The notes under the pieces were generated by a model. That model searched no databases, was not told the origin of the DNA, and saw nothing but the letters and a program-made list of their open reading frames with translations. This document shows, in pieces, positions 17,071-25,527 of a DNA stretch of 64,000 bases. This DNA comes from Bradyrhizobium rifense (lineage in GTDB: Bacteria; Pseudomonadota; Alphaproteobacteria; Rhizobiales; Xanthobacteraceae). The translations under genes and the position numbers were made by a program. The number at the start of each line of letters is the position of its first letter. Within the stretch, counting starts at the first letter, position 1. The stretch lies in the NCBI RefSeq assembly GCF_008123425.1, contig NZ_VSSS01000040.1:1-64000 (forward strand). Reading direction: 5' to 3'.

Positions 17071-17736
17071 ATGCTGCATGAGGAGGTTGTCGGCCGCATT
17101 CGCGACATTCTGCTCGACGGCGAGATCCCGCCAGGCGCGCGGATCCCCGAGCGCGAACTATGCGAGCGGCTCGAGATCTCGCGCACGCCGCTGCGCGAAG
17201 CGCTCAAGGTGCTCGCTGCCGAGGGCCTCGTGCAACTCCTGCCCCATCGCGGGTCGCGTGCAGCAAAACTGACTGACAAGGACATGCGCGATCTCTTCGA
17301 GGTCTGCCAGGGCCTCGAAGCATTGGCAGGCGAGCTCGCCTGCGAGCGCATCACCGATCGTGAGATCGCAGAGATCGCGGCTGCGCACGCCGCGATGGTG
17401 CAGCATTATCGCGAGGGCGATCTGATCCAGTACTATCGTGGCAACCGCACCATCCACGAGGGGATCGTCAATGCGGCCGGCAATCCCGTGCTGACCGGGC
17501 TCTATGCATCGGTGACCGCGCGCATCCGCCGCGCCCGCTACGTCACGCCGATGACGCCGCAGCGCTGGGCGTTCGCCGTCAGCGAGCACGAAGCGATCCT
17601 CAACGCGCTCCAGCGCCGTGACGGCGCCGGCCTCTCCCACATTTTGCGCGCGCATCTGCGGCACAAGCGGGAAGAGGTTTTGCAGGCGGGATTTGCGGAG
17701 GCGGACGGGAGCGAGTTCACGCTGAAGATTGCGTGA
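17071..17736 (+). CDS. GntR family (FadR/FCD-type) transcriptional regulator
   Basis: The start is placed at the ATG giving MLHEEVVGRIRDILLDGEIP, since the frame upstream is the AT-rich operator region. The 221-residue protein has the GntR winged helix (PPGARIPERELCERLEISRT then PLREALKVLAAEGLVQLLPH) and a C-terminal all-helical FCD ligand domain (about residues 80-205). FCD-type members sense organic acids and acyl-CoAs. It is divergent from the hydratase/CoA-transferase/Tct operon and almost certainly its regulator; operator copies are listed separately. Confidence 0.93.
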   Translation: MLHEEVVGRIRDILLDGEIPPGARIPERELCERLEISRTPLREALKVLAAEGLVQLLPHRGSRAAKLTDKDMRDLFEVCQGLEALAGELACERITDREIAEIAAAHAAMVQHYREGDLIQYYRGNRTIHEGIVNAAGNPVLTGLYASVTARIRRARYVTPMTPQRWAFAVSEHEAILNALQRRDGAGLSHILRAHLRHKREEVLQAGFAEADGSEFTLKIA

Positions 17737-17881
17737 GACTTGTCACGCGACCCGCCCGCCCCCCCGGGCGCCCCCCTTCCCGGCTGCCTCCTCCGCGACA
17801 AGCAGGACGCTTGCCTCGCGCAACCACCGGGAGCATGATCGGGCCAGTCGTGCCGAAGATCGAGACCCCGTGAGGTGAACC

Positions 17882-20353
17882 GTGAATCTTCCGCAGGGAC
17901 CAGACCTTCTGATCGAACTCGATGCGTACCGGAACGTCCGGGAGCTGCGCCATTTGCAGACACCTGCGAAGGGCGAGTCCGGCCAATCCGCCAAGCAGGC
18001 CGCCCTCGCCTACCTGCAGGATGCTGGTGTGCATCGTCATCTGTTGCCTATCAACGATGACGACTGGCAGCACCTCGAACGTACCATCAACGACGACGGA
18101 CCGACGAGAGCCGGTGGTTTCAGATTTCGATGGGTGGCCCCTCGCGAACTGAAACGGAATTCGACCATCGAGACCTCGATCGTCTGGGTCCAGCAGACGG
18201 CTCCACTGGCAGCCTCCGATTTTGTCCCCGATGTCCTGGGCGGCAGCATACGGCTGGTGGTCCATCACCACGGCGCGATCCCACTGATCACCAGCGCGCG
18301 ATCGACGACGATCGAGAACGCACAATTGTCGATCGCTCCTGAGTTCATCGAGCGAACATTTCGCCGCCGGGTCCTGGAACCGGCATGGGCAGACTTCCTT
18401 CCTCGCGATCTGACCGAGAGCCTTCTGGCTCCCTTGCTTGGCCTTTCCGACGACAAGGCCGGCATCGGAGACGCGCGGCTTGTCGCCTATCGCCTGCGCA
18501 AGCGCAGTGCCGTCTATGGCGGCACGCTGGGCGTCGCGGTCAGTGCAACTGCATTCCTGTCCGTGGCAGGCGAGGAGATCGCGCATCGGGTTCTCCTCGA
18601 TCCTTTCGAGAACGAACTCTTGCGCAAGGCGCCAATCGCGTCGGCATGCGCCGGATACGCCTTTCTCAGCGATCCCGACAGCAAGACCGGAGCTTTCGAG
18701 CTGCGTCCCGATACCGGAGCCGACTTGCTCGATCCCGAGCGCGATCCGGTCGCACTGCTCGACCTTGATCACGCCCCGGGCGGCCGCCGCAAGCTCTCCG
18801 GTCCGCGCGTTCAAGTGCTGACGCCGGCGGCGCTGGGTGCCGACTACGATCCACCTGTGCAGCGACCGCCTTTCGCGTTCTCGGCGCGCACCAACGCGTT
18901 CGCTGCGGTCAGCGCCTATTGTCATTGCGATTCCATGATGCTGCTGGTCGAGCAGTTCGGGTTCACGAACGCCGACTACTTCGCCAAGATCAGGCGGCCT
19001 TTGGTCGTCGAGCACAGGGCCAAGATGCTGGCGGGCTCCGGCGCGCGCGACGGCCGCGGCATCAATGCCTATGTGACACCGTTCCGCTCCGATCCGGTCG
19101 GGCCGCCCTGGGACGCCCGGATGCTGTTCGGGCTCGCCGATTTCGCCGACACCTGGAGAAATCCGCTCGGACTCGTCGCAGATGTGCGCTTCGTCTGGCA
19201 CGAATTCTGCCACGTGATGATCCTTGCCGCGACGGGATCGACGGAATTCGATTTCGCCCATAGCGCCGGCGATGCGCTTGCGGCGATCATGGACGATCCA
19301 TCCTCCAGGCTGGTCAAGCTCGACGACGATGCATGTCGCGGCGTGACCTTCCCCTTCGTTCAACTGCCGCTCCGGCGTCATGATCGCAAGGTCGAGGACG
19401 GCTGGGGATGGAACGGAACGCTCTATGAGCGCCCCAATCCCACCTACGGGTTGCGCGATCCGGCCGGATACAATGCGGAGCAGATCCTCTCAAGCACCCT
19501 GTTCCGTCTCTATTGCGCGCTGGGCGGGGATGCTCGCCGCACCAACGCGGCAGGTGTTGTCGAGCCGGACGTCGAACGCCGCCGGGCTGCGGCCTATTAT
19601 TGCGCGTACCTCATCGTGAGCGCGATCGGCTCGCTCGGCTGCGTCCAGACAGAACCGACCAGCGAAGCAAGCCAATTCGCCACGGCGCTCATGGAGGCCG
19701 ACGTCGGCACCTCAGAAGTCGACGACGACGGAACGCCCCGGCTCGGTGGAATGGTGCACAAGGTCGTGCGCTGGGCGTTCGAACAGCAGGGCCTGTACCA
19801 GATCGCATCGAACAGCCCACGCAATGAACCGGGACGCCCGCCGGCGGTCGATATCTATATCGACGACGGCCGCGCCGGGGGCTACGGCTACAGCAACAGC
19901 GGCTGGCACGCTCTGCCGGGGGCGGTGTGGGTCCGCCCCAATCCCGATGCCGGCACCGCGGACACACAGCCGACGCCGGGACAGCCCAACTACGTCTACG
20001 TCAGTCTGCGCAATCGAGGCGATGATGCGGCGATAGCGGCATCGGTGGATGTTTTCGCCGCCACCGACTCTCACGCCGATACTTGGCAGCCCCAAGCGGG
20101 CTATTGGCACAAGCTGCCACCGAACAACGCCCCACAGACCGCTCCAAGCGGAGGCTCCTACACATTCGGCCCGTTCGAGTGGACTCCACAAGCAGGCACC
20201 AGGAATGCGCTGCTGGTCCGCACCACCGTTGCCGGCGACCGCAGCAACATCGACGACGACTCCCCGCTGCGCTGCGCCACCGGCCCGACGCCGGTGGAAG
20301 ATCTCGTCCGCAGCGACAACAACCTCGGTTACCGGGAGTGGCGCCTTCCATAG
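17882..20353 (+). CDS. Large HExxH (probable metallopeptidase-like) protein of unknown function
   Basis: The 823-residue protein starts at a GTG preceded by GAGGTG. I do not recognise it as a characterised family. In the middle it has HEFCH (H440, E441, H444), the zinc-binding signature of gluzincin-type peptidases, followed by FAHSAGDALAAIMDDP (458-472), which resembles the region carrying the third ligand in M4/M36-like enzymes; the expected third-ligand Glu is not obvious. The C-terminal region (about 670-800) looks like an Ig-like/CARDB module (VWVRPNPDAG..., NYVYVSLRNRGDDA). There is no signal peptide or membrane segment. It ends only 8 bases from the stop of the convergent PAP2 gene. 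A peptidase role is tentative. Confidence 0.7.
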   Translation: MNLPQGPDLLIELDAYRNVRELRHLQTPAKGESGQSAKQAALAYLQDAGVHRHLLPINDDDWQHLERTINDDGPTRAGGFRFRWVAPRELKRNSTIETSIVWVQQTAPLAASDFVPDVLGGSIRLVVHHHGAIPLITSARSTTIENAQLSIAPEFIERTFRRRVLEPAWADFLPRDLTESLLAPLLGLSDDKAGIGDARLVAYRLRKRSAVYGGTLGVAVSATAFLSVAGEEIAHRVLLDPFENELLRKAPIASACAGYAFLSDPDSKTGAFELRPDTGADLLDPERDPVALLDLDHAPGGRRKLSGPRVQVLTPAALGADYDPPVQRPPFAFSARTNAFAAVSAYCHCDSMMLLVEQFGFTNADYFAKIRRPLVVEHRAKMLAGSGARDGRGINAYVTPFRSDPVGPPWDARMLFGLADFADTWRNPLGLVADVRFVWHEFCHVMILAATGSTEFDFAHSAGDALAAIMDDPSSRLVKLDDDACRGVTFPFVQLPLRRHDRKVEDGWGWNGTLYERPNPTYGLRDPAGYNAEQILSSTLFRLYCALGGDARRTNAAGVVEPDVERRRAAAYYCAYLIVSAIGSLGCVQTEPTSEASQFATALMEADVGTSEVDDDGTPRLGGMVHKVVRWAFEQQGLYQIASNSPRNEPGRPPAVDIYIDDGRAGGYGYSNSGWHALPGAVWVRPNPDAGTADTQPTPGQPNYVYVSLRNRGDDAAIAASVDVFAATDSHADTWQPQAGYWHKLPPNNAPQTAPSGGSYTFGPFEWTPQAGTRNALLVRTTVAGDRSNIDDDSPLRCATGPTPVEDLVRSDNNLGYREWRLP

Positions 20354-20361
20354 GGCGTCCG

Positions 20362-21315
20362 CTACGGCGGGGGAAAGCCCGGGAACGGTTCATTCGTAAG
20401 TGGCGCGACCGTATTTGGCGTGACCGATGCGGCCCACTCCGCCACCACAGCGTCGAATAGATGACCGGTCTCCGGACATCGGGTCCGGTCCTTGATCAGG
20501 TCCACGCAAGCACGGGCAATGACTTTGCCGGCGGCGCTGTCGCTCGGATAGTGCACGCCCGCGCGCTCGCGGTTGAATGCGACCCGGCTGGCAAGCCATT
20601 CGAGCTGATCCGTCCAATGCGGCAGCACCTCGGCGAGCAGGTACGACATCAGCCAGCTCTGGAGCGAATGGCCGCTCGGGAACGAGGCATGGGCTGGCGG
20701 GCCGAACGCCGGCAGGAGACCGGGACATATGAACGAGGGCCGCGGCCGCTTGTACTTCTTCTTATAGTAGACCGCGACGACCTGACCGATGCGAACGGCA
20801 AGGTTCATGAGCACCAGCGTGTAATAGTGAGCGCGGTTGTTGACCGCCAGCATGCTCACCCAGTAGCCGGGCGCATTGTCGTGCTGAAAGACGATCTCGC
20901 CCATATACCGCTCGCGGTCGATCTGCATGAGCTGCTGGAGGTGATGAAGCTCGGCATTGATGAATCCGGTCGGGTTTGCACTGCCCTGCTGCCAGCCCAG
21001 CAAATCGGGGGTATGCCCGGCGAGATTGACCTGTTTCCAGCCGGGGCCGCAGTTCTCCATGAACTCGGTGAGGAAGAGCAAGCAGAGCACGTCGGGATCC
21101 CAGGGTCCGATCCTGCCCTGCCAGTCCCCCGATGGCAGTGTCTGCGGAGGGAAGCTTGGCGCGCAGTTCGGGCCGAGGTCGAATTGCAGGGTCAGGGGCC
21201 GGAAGCTGAGCTCGGCCGGGGTGGCTCCGAAGGCCATCCCCATACCCATCCCCATACCCATGCCCATCCCCATTCCCATACCCATACCCATTCCCATTCC
21301 CATGCCCATTCCCAT
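20362..21315 (-). CDS. PAP2 / vanadium-haloperoxidase-like phosphatase with N-terminal Met-Gly repeat
   Basis: The first 27 residues are (Met-Gly)13-Met, followed by a 290-residue domain with the PAP2 signature split into three parts: KKKYKRPRP (185-193), FPSGHS (212-217) and RERAGVHYPSD (249-259) with catalytic H255 and D259. The class includes acid phosphatases and vanadium haloperoxidases. A GGAGG sequence five bases before the most upstream ATG supports starting at that Met, although each of the next thirteen ATGs is also in frame. There is no recognisable signal peptide after the repeat. Gly codons in the tract vary at the third base (GGG, GGT, GGC, GGA), so it is not a freshly expanded repeat. 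It is convergent with the HExxH protein. Confidence 0.88.
   Translation of the reverse strand: MGMGMGMGMGMGMGMGMGMGMGMGMGMAFGATPAELSFRPLTLQFDLGPNCAPSFPPQTLPSGDWQGRIGPWDPDVLCLLFLTEFMENCGPGWKQVNLAGHTPDLLGWQQGSANPTGFINAELHHLQQLMQIDRERYMGEIVFQHDNAPGYWVSMLAVNNRAHYYTLVLMNLAVRIGQVVAVYYKKKYKRPRPSFICPGLLPAFGPPAHASFPSGHSLQSWLMSYLLAEVLPHWTDQLEWLASRVAFNRERAGVHYPSDSAAGKVIARACVDLIKDRTRCPETGHLFDAVVAEWAASVTPNTVAPLTNEPFPGFPPP
21235..21315 (-). repeat. Hexanucleotide (ATGGGN)13 tract encoding Met-Gly
   Basis: Eighty-one bases encode Met-Gly thirteen times plus a final Met. The unit is ATGGGN with all four bases at the last position. Slippage by whole units keeps the reading frame, so copy number could change the protein length by two residues per step without breaking the gene. 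Confidence 0.95.
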
Positions 21316-21392
21316 GTCATCCTCCAGAGCTTGTTCTGCGGGAACTTGTTTGTTGACGGCTAGCAGACGTCGCGGCGCAACTCGTCTCGCTG

Positions 21393-23192
21393 TTAGCGAG
21401 GCAGCCCAGCTTCAATCAATCGTTCGGCAAGCAGAGCGCGACGCGCCGGCTGCTTGATCGGGTACCAGCTGCAATATTTTTCGACCGAGAATGACGGATC
21501 GATCCGCATGTGCGCGGCGCCCACCTCGCGCGCCCGCTCGAGCGAACCGGCGGCGACAAGGCTTGCCGCAAGCAGTCGCAAATTGGCGACAAACTGAGGA
21601 GCCCCCGCCATGACCTTCGTGCCCCAGTGCACGGCCTCATCGAAGGTCTCGTTGGTGTAGTGCGCGTTGGTGAGCGCCGATTGATAGAAATAGGCGTACG
21701 GATCGAGCGGTGACAACGATATCCCGTACGATGCGCGTGCCACAGCACGCGGCCCGTCACCGAGATAGCAGTATGTCGACGCGCTCAAGGACCAGGCGAT
21801 TGCGGAATTCGGCGTTCCGCCGATCGCGCGGTCAAAGGCATCGATGGCGCGGTCATACGCGGCGAAGAGAAAGGAGTTGATATGGCCGAAGATGGCCAGC
21901 GCCATGGGATCCGACGGCTCGAATTCGAGCGCACGCGATGCAAGCCTGAGAGCTTCGCGGGAGTCGGCCTTGAAGTCGGTCGTATGCCCTTCGCCGATGT
22001 GCAGGATGTACCACTTTGCCATCAGCGCGTAGGCCCCCGCATAATGGGGGTCATGGTCGAGCGCACGCTCGAACAGGGTTCGTGCCACCTGCATGTCGTC
22101 ATAACCAAGACGATAGAGGCGGTACATGCCCTGCAAGACCAGGTCGTAGGCGTTCATGCTCTGCGGAATCTTGCGCTCGGCATGCTTCAGTTCGGATATG
22201 TGGATGTGCGGCAGGAGCGCATATGCGATGTTTGTCGCGATTTTCTCCTGCACGTCGAACAACTGGCTGATCGACGCGTCATATTGGTTGGTCCACAGCA
22301 TGGACTTCGTATCGACATCGATCAGCTGCACCCGCATCCGCAACAACTCGCCGCTGCGCGTGAGCGTCCCCGTGACGAGATATCGCACGCCCAGGTGATG
22401 GCAGACGCTGGCAGCGTCGATGGTCGGGTCGGTGAAACCGAGCGTCGACGTGCTGGACACGACGAACAGATCGCGGATTCCCGCCAGTGACGCCACGATA
22501 TCGTGGACGATGCCCTGCGCCAGATAGGCATCTGCCGCTTCGAGACCGAGCATCTGCAACGGCAGGACCGCCACGGACGGCTTCAACGCATGAGCCACCG
22601 AGATTGTCGGAGCTCGCAGCTCGTGATGCGCGATCTTGAGTGCCCGGATGCGCCGCTCGATATTCTTGAGCGTCAGGAACCCCAGCTCTGCGGCCTGATA
22701 GCGCAGATGATCCTTCACCTGATCGTGGATCGCCCCCGAAATCACGATCCCGCCCGGGCCCGCGAATTCCTGAAGCCGGGCCGCAATATTGATGCCGTCC
22801 CCGTAGATATCGTCGCGCTCGGCTATGATGTCGCCGACATTGGCCGACATCCGCAGTTGCAGCGGGTTGCCCCCGTCCGATGACGATTTCTCCAAATGGA
22901 GCTGCGTGCCGAGCGCGAAGTTGATCGCGTCCAGCGGGCTCTTGAATTCCAGGAGAAGCCCGTCGCCGGTGCTTTTGATGACCTCGCCGCCGTTTGAGGC
23001 GACGCGCGGCTCGATCACGTCCGTTCGCATCGACATCCATCGTCGATGCGTGCCTTCCTCATCGCCTCCCATCAACCGGGAATATCCGACGACATCGATG
23101 AAGACAGCAGCAGCAGTACGCCTCTTCGGCCGGGTCTGATCCGAGCCGTTGTCCGGGGACCTGTTGTCGACACTGATCATCATGACAGGCAC
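21393..23192 (-). CDS. Soluble class III cyclase domain fused to TPR repeats
   Basis: The protein is up to 599 residues long. Residues 25-195 form a class III nucleotidyl cyclase domain with metal Asp residues in FIDVVGYSRL (D33) and STGDGLLLEF (D77) and NIAARLQEFA near the transition-state residues. A middle segment (about 205-340) resembles the TolB-like/AMIN-type region found in this architecture, and a tetratricopeptide array fills the C-terminal part (about 350-590). There is no membrane segment. The first codon is GTG at 23192, but two ATGs at 23183 and 23180 are equally possible because no good Shine-Dalgarno is visible. This architecture is common in Bradyrhizobium; the signal it senses is unknown. 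Confidence 0.9.
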   Translation of the reverse strand: MPVMMISVDNRSPDNGSDQTRPKRRTAAAVFIDVVGYSRLMGGDEEGTHRRWMSMRTDVIEPRVASNGGEVIKSTGDGLLLEFKSPLDAINFALGTQLHLEKSSSDGGNPLQLRMSANVGDIIAERDDIYGDGINIAARLQEFAGPGGIVISGAIHDQVKDHLRYQAAELGFLTLKNIERRIRALKIAHHELRAPTISVAHALKPSVAVLPLQMLGLEAADAYLAQGIVHDIVASLAGIRDLFVVSSTSTLGFTDPTIDAASVCHHLGVRYLVTGTLTRSGELLRMRVQLIDVDTKSMLWTNQYDASISQLFDVQEKIATNIAYALLPHIHISELKHAERKIPQSMNAYDLVLQGMYRLYRLGYDDMQVARTLFERALDHDPHYAGAYALMAKWYILHIGEGHTTDFKADSREALRLASRALEFEPSDPMALAIFGHINSFLFAAYDRAIDAFDRAIGGTPNSAIAWSLSASTYCYLGDGPRAVARASYGISLSPLDPYAYFYQSALTNAHYTNETFDEAVHWGTKVMAGAPQFVANLRLLAASLVAAGSLERAREVGAAHMRIDPSFSVEKYCSWYPIKQPARRALLAERLIEAGLPR

Positions 23193-23477
23193 AACAACTG
23201 CTGGGCGGCCACAGTGAGTGTGGCGCCGAGAGATTGTAGCAGACAGGGGCTGCCGGGCAAATGTAAGGCCTGCACATCGACTGGGCAGAAATTGCGGTTA
23301 CGCTAATTGAATTGCACAATTAAAGCGTGCGTATCTATAAAACCTCGTTCAAGAAGGGAATGGAAACACTGGGCTCTTTTCCAAGATGCGAAGGCGCGTC
23401 CAACGGAATACCGAGAGCCGTCGCGGACCGGTACCCCGCGACCTCAAGACGCACCACCGGTGGGGTCCTTGATCGCG

Positions 23478-24404
23478 CTAGGCACGATTGCCGAACAAAT
23501 CGAGCGTGATCGACCGCAGCCAGCGGTGGGCGGGATCGCGATGGTAGCGCTCGTGCCAATATTGCGCGATCTCGATCCGTGGCAATGCCACCGGCGTCTT
23601 GAACACGGTCATTCCGAGCGGCTCGGCGATGATCGCGGCCAGATTCGCGGGCAAGGTCGCGACACCATCGGTCTGCGAGGCCACGATCGCGCCTGCGATG
23701 AAGCTCGGCACCTGCAACAGGATGTTGGCGCGGGCGATCGCTCCCGTCAGCACGCGCTGCGTCTCGAGATGAGCCGCATGGCCGGTCTCGGACGCCGTGA
23801 TCAGGATATGCTTCTCATCGAGAAATCCCCGGCGCGTGCGCGCCGCTGCCGGTCTTGGATGGCCTCGCCTCACGACGCTGGCATAGCCATCCGAATAGAG
23901 CCGCTGGGAGCGAAGATGCCCCGCTGCACGCGGCAAGGCGCCGAGCGCGAGGTCCGCCTCTCCCGATTCGAGCTTGAGGGCGAAGTGCCGGGAGTCGAGC
24001 GGGATTGCGCGCACCTGAACGCGCGGAGCAAGTTCGGACAGGCGCGCGACCAGAGGCGGCAGGAACCGCACCATGCCGACGTCGGTCAGCAGCAGGCTGA
24101 AGGTCTTCTCGGATTTCCGCGGATCGAACGGCAACCGCTCCTGCCACAACCGGTCCGCCATTTCGAGCAAGGCGCGGATCTGAGCCGCCATCTCGACCGC
24201 GCGCGCCGTCGGCTGCACGCCGCTGCCGCGCCGCACGAACAGGGGATCGTCGAAACGCAGCCGCAATCTCGCCAGCAGCTTGCTGATCGCCGGCTGCGTG
24301 GTCTCGAGGCTCACGGCCGCGCGCGTGATGCTGCCCTCGCGGATCAGCGCATCGAGCACGCGCAGATCGCGAAAGTCGATCCCGGAATATTCCATTTTCG
24401 ACAT
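23478..24404 (-). CDS. LysR family transcriptional regulator
   Basis: I choose the ATG at 24404 because AAGGGA lies nine bases upstream; the ATG three codons earlier has its purine-rich sequence too close. The 308-residue protein begins with the LysR winged helix (GSITRAAVSLETTQPAISKL, LRLRFDDPLFVRRGSGVQPT) followed by the usual two-lobed effector domain. It is divergent from the binding-protein gene at 24509 with about 105 bases between, so it is the likely regulator of that gene. Confidence 0.9.
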   Translation of the reverse strand: MSKMEYSGIDFRDLRVLDALIREGSITRAAVSLETTQPAISKLLARLRLRFDDPLFVRRGSGVQPTARAVEMAAQIRALLEMADRLWQERLPFDPRKSEKTFSLLLTDVGMVRFLPPLVARLSELAPRVQVRAIPLDSRHFALKLESGEADLALGALPRAAGHLRSQRLYSDGYASVVRRGHPRPAAARTRRGFLDEKHILITASETGHAAHLETQRVLTGAIARANILLQVPSFIAGAIVASQTDGVATLPANLAAIIAEPLGMTVFKTPVALPRIEIAQYWHERYHRDPAHRWLRSITLDLFGNRA

Positions 24405-24508
24405 GTGAAACATTCCCTTCTGACTATGGATTGAGTTTCACCCTTTGCTATCCTGCAGTCAATCGAACGGCCGAACGGCCGAACGGCCACGCGGAGACGG
24501 AGGACGCC

Positions 24509-25384
24509 ATGACCAAATTCGTGATCGAGTCTCACTTTCGCCTGCAGGAATGGGTGGCCGAGGAGAAGGGCTACTTCCGCGACGAAGGGCTCGACTACGA
24601 ATTTCGCGAGCTGATCCGCTCGACCGAGGGCCAGCATCACAACAAGGTCAATGAGGGCGCCTTCCAGAGCATCGAGAAAGGGCGCAAGGCCGACGTCAGC
24701 TGCGCCTGCCACTGGACCGTCAACGTCGCCGCCTCGAACGGCCACGCCAAGCTCTATGCCGACGTCTATTCGGTCGCGCCTTCGGGCATCTTCGTTCCGG
24801 CGGATTCGAAGATCCGCACACCTGCCGATCTCGCCGGCGTGCCGATCTCGGTCGGCTTCCAGTCAGGCAGTCATTATTCGGCGATCCAGGCGCTCGAACC
24901 GTATCTGGCGCCTGGCCAGATCAACCTGACCTTCGAGGACGGCATGCTGTTCCGCCGGATGGAGCTGCTGTTCGACGGCAAGAGCGAGGCAGCCTCGCTG
25001 TTCAACGGCCCCTATTATTTCGCCGAGCAGCTCGGCTACCGCAAGATCATCGACACCACGTTCATGATCGCGTCCATGATCAATGGCGATCCGGCGCCCG
25101 AGGACATCAAGCGCTACTTCCGGGCGCTGAAGAAAGCCCAGCGCGACATCGACCTGCGTCCGGAGCTTTTCACGCGCTACTACAAGAACGAATTTCCGGA
25201 TCGTTTCCACGCGGCCATGGACACCAGGCGCTGGGGGCCCGGCGAGCGGATCGTGTTCGAGCCCTATTCGCGCGAGATCTACGAGCAGTCGTTCGACTGG
25301 ATCGAGAAGCACGGCATCTTCGAGGCCGGCACGATGGGCGACGGCGCTTACGACAAGGCGACGGTCGCATTCGGGAGGATTTGA
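24509..25384 (+). CDS. Substrate-binding-protein-like protein without signal peptide
   Basis: The start is the ATG with GGAGACGGAGGA upstream; the longer frame adds no signal sequence. The 291-residue protein resembles the NMT1/SsuA-type periplasmic binding fold (FVIESHFRLQEWVAEEKGYF, a DSKIRTPADLAGVPISVGFQ block and FNGPYYFAEQ). It has no hydrophobic N-terminal export signal, so it is either cytoplasmic or translated from a start I cannot see. No permease or ATPase gene is adjacent. The NMT1 relatives include thiamine-precursor enzymes and binding proteins that stay in the cytoplasm, so an enzymatic role is possible. LysR control is inferred from the divergent neighbour. Confidence 0.8.
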   Translation: MTKFVIESHFRLQEWVAEEKGYFRDEGLDYEFRELIRSTEGQHHNKVNEGAFQSIEKGRKADVSCACHWTVNVAASNGHAKLYADVYSVAPSGIFVPADSKIRTPADLAGVPISVGFQSGSHYSAIQALEPYLAPGQINLTFEDGMLFRRMELLFDGKSEAASLFNGPYYFAEQLGYRKIIDTTFMIASMINGDPAPEDIKRYFRALKKAQRDIDLRPELFTRYYKNEFPDRFHAAMDTRRWGPGERIVFEPYSREIYEQSFDWIEKHGIFEAGTMGDGAYDKATVAFGRI

Positions 25385-25527
25385 GGGGCGGGCGAGGATA
25401 TGCGCTCGCCCGGGGCTCGCTAGCAACGCGCTTCGCCGCGGCAGCCGCGGTGAAGGCCCCTCACCGCCCCCTTTGCCTGACCGACGGTCACGCTTGTCGT
25501 TTCATGCCGTCTTCACGATTGCCCCGA

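Noticed and set aside
17717..19381. 554-codon minus-strand frame
   Set aside because: It is the shadow of the 823-residue HExxH gene, with Arg/Gly-rich composition typical of antisense frames in high-GC DNA and no motifs.
20461..21363. Plus-strand frame with a His/Ser/Thr/Ala-rich, metal-binding-looking stretch
   Set aside because: It is the antisense reading of the Met-Gly repeat in the PAP2 gene; the pattern is an artefact of the hexanucleotide repeat, and the rest of the frame has no protein features.
24464..24487. Triple CGAACGGC as a CRISPR-like or phase-variable repeat
   Set aside because: Only three short direct copies without spacers, so not CRISPR. It is in a leader, not a coding region, so frame switching does not apply; kept only as a leader repeat.
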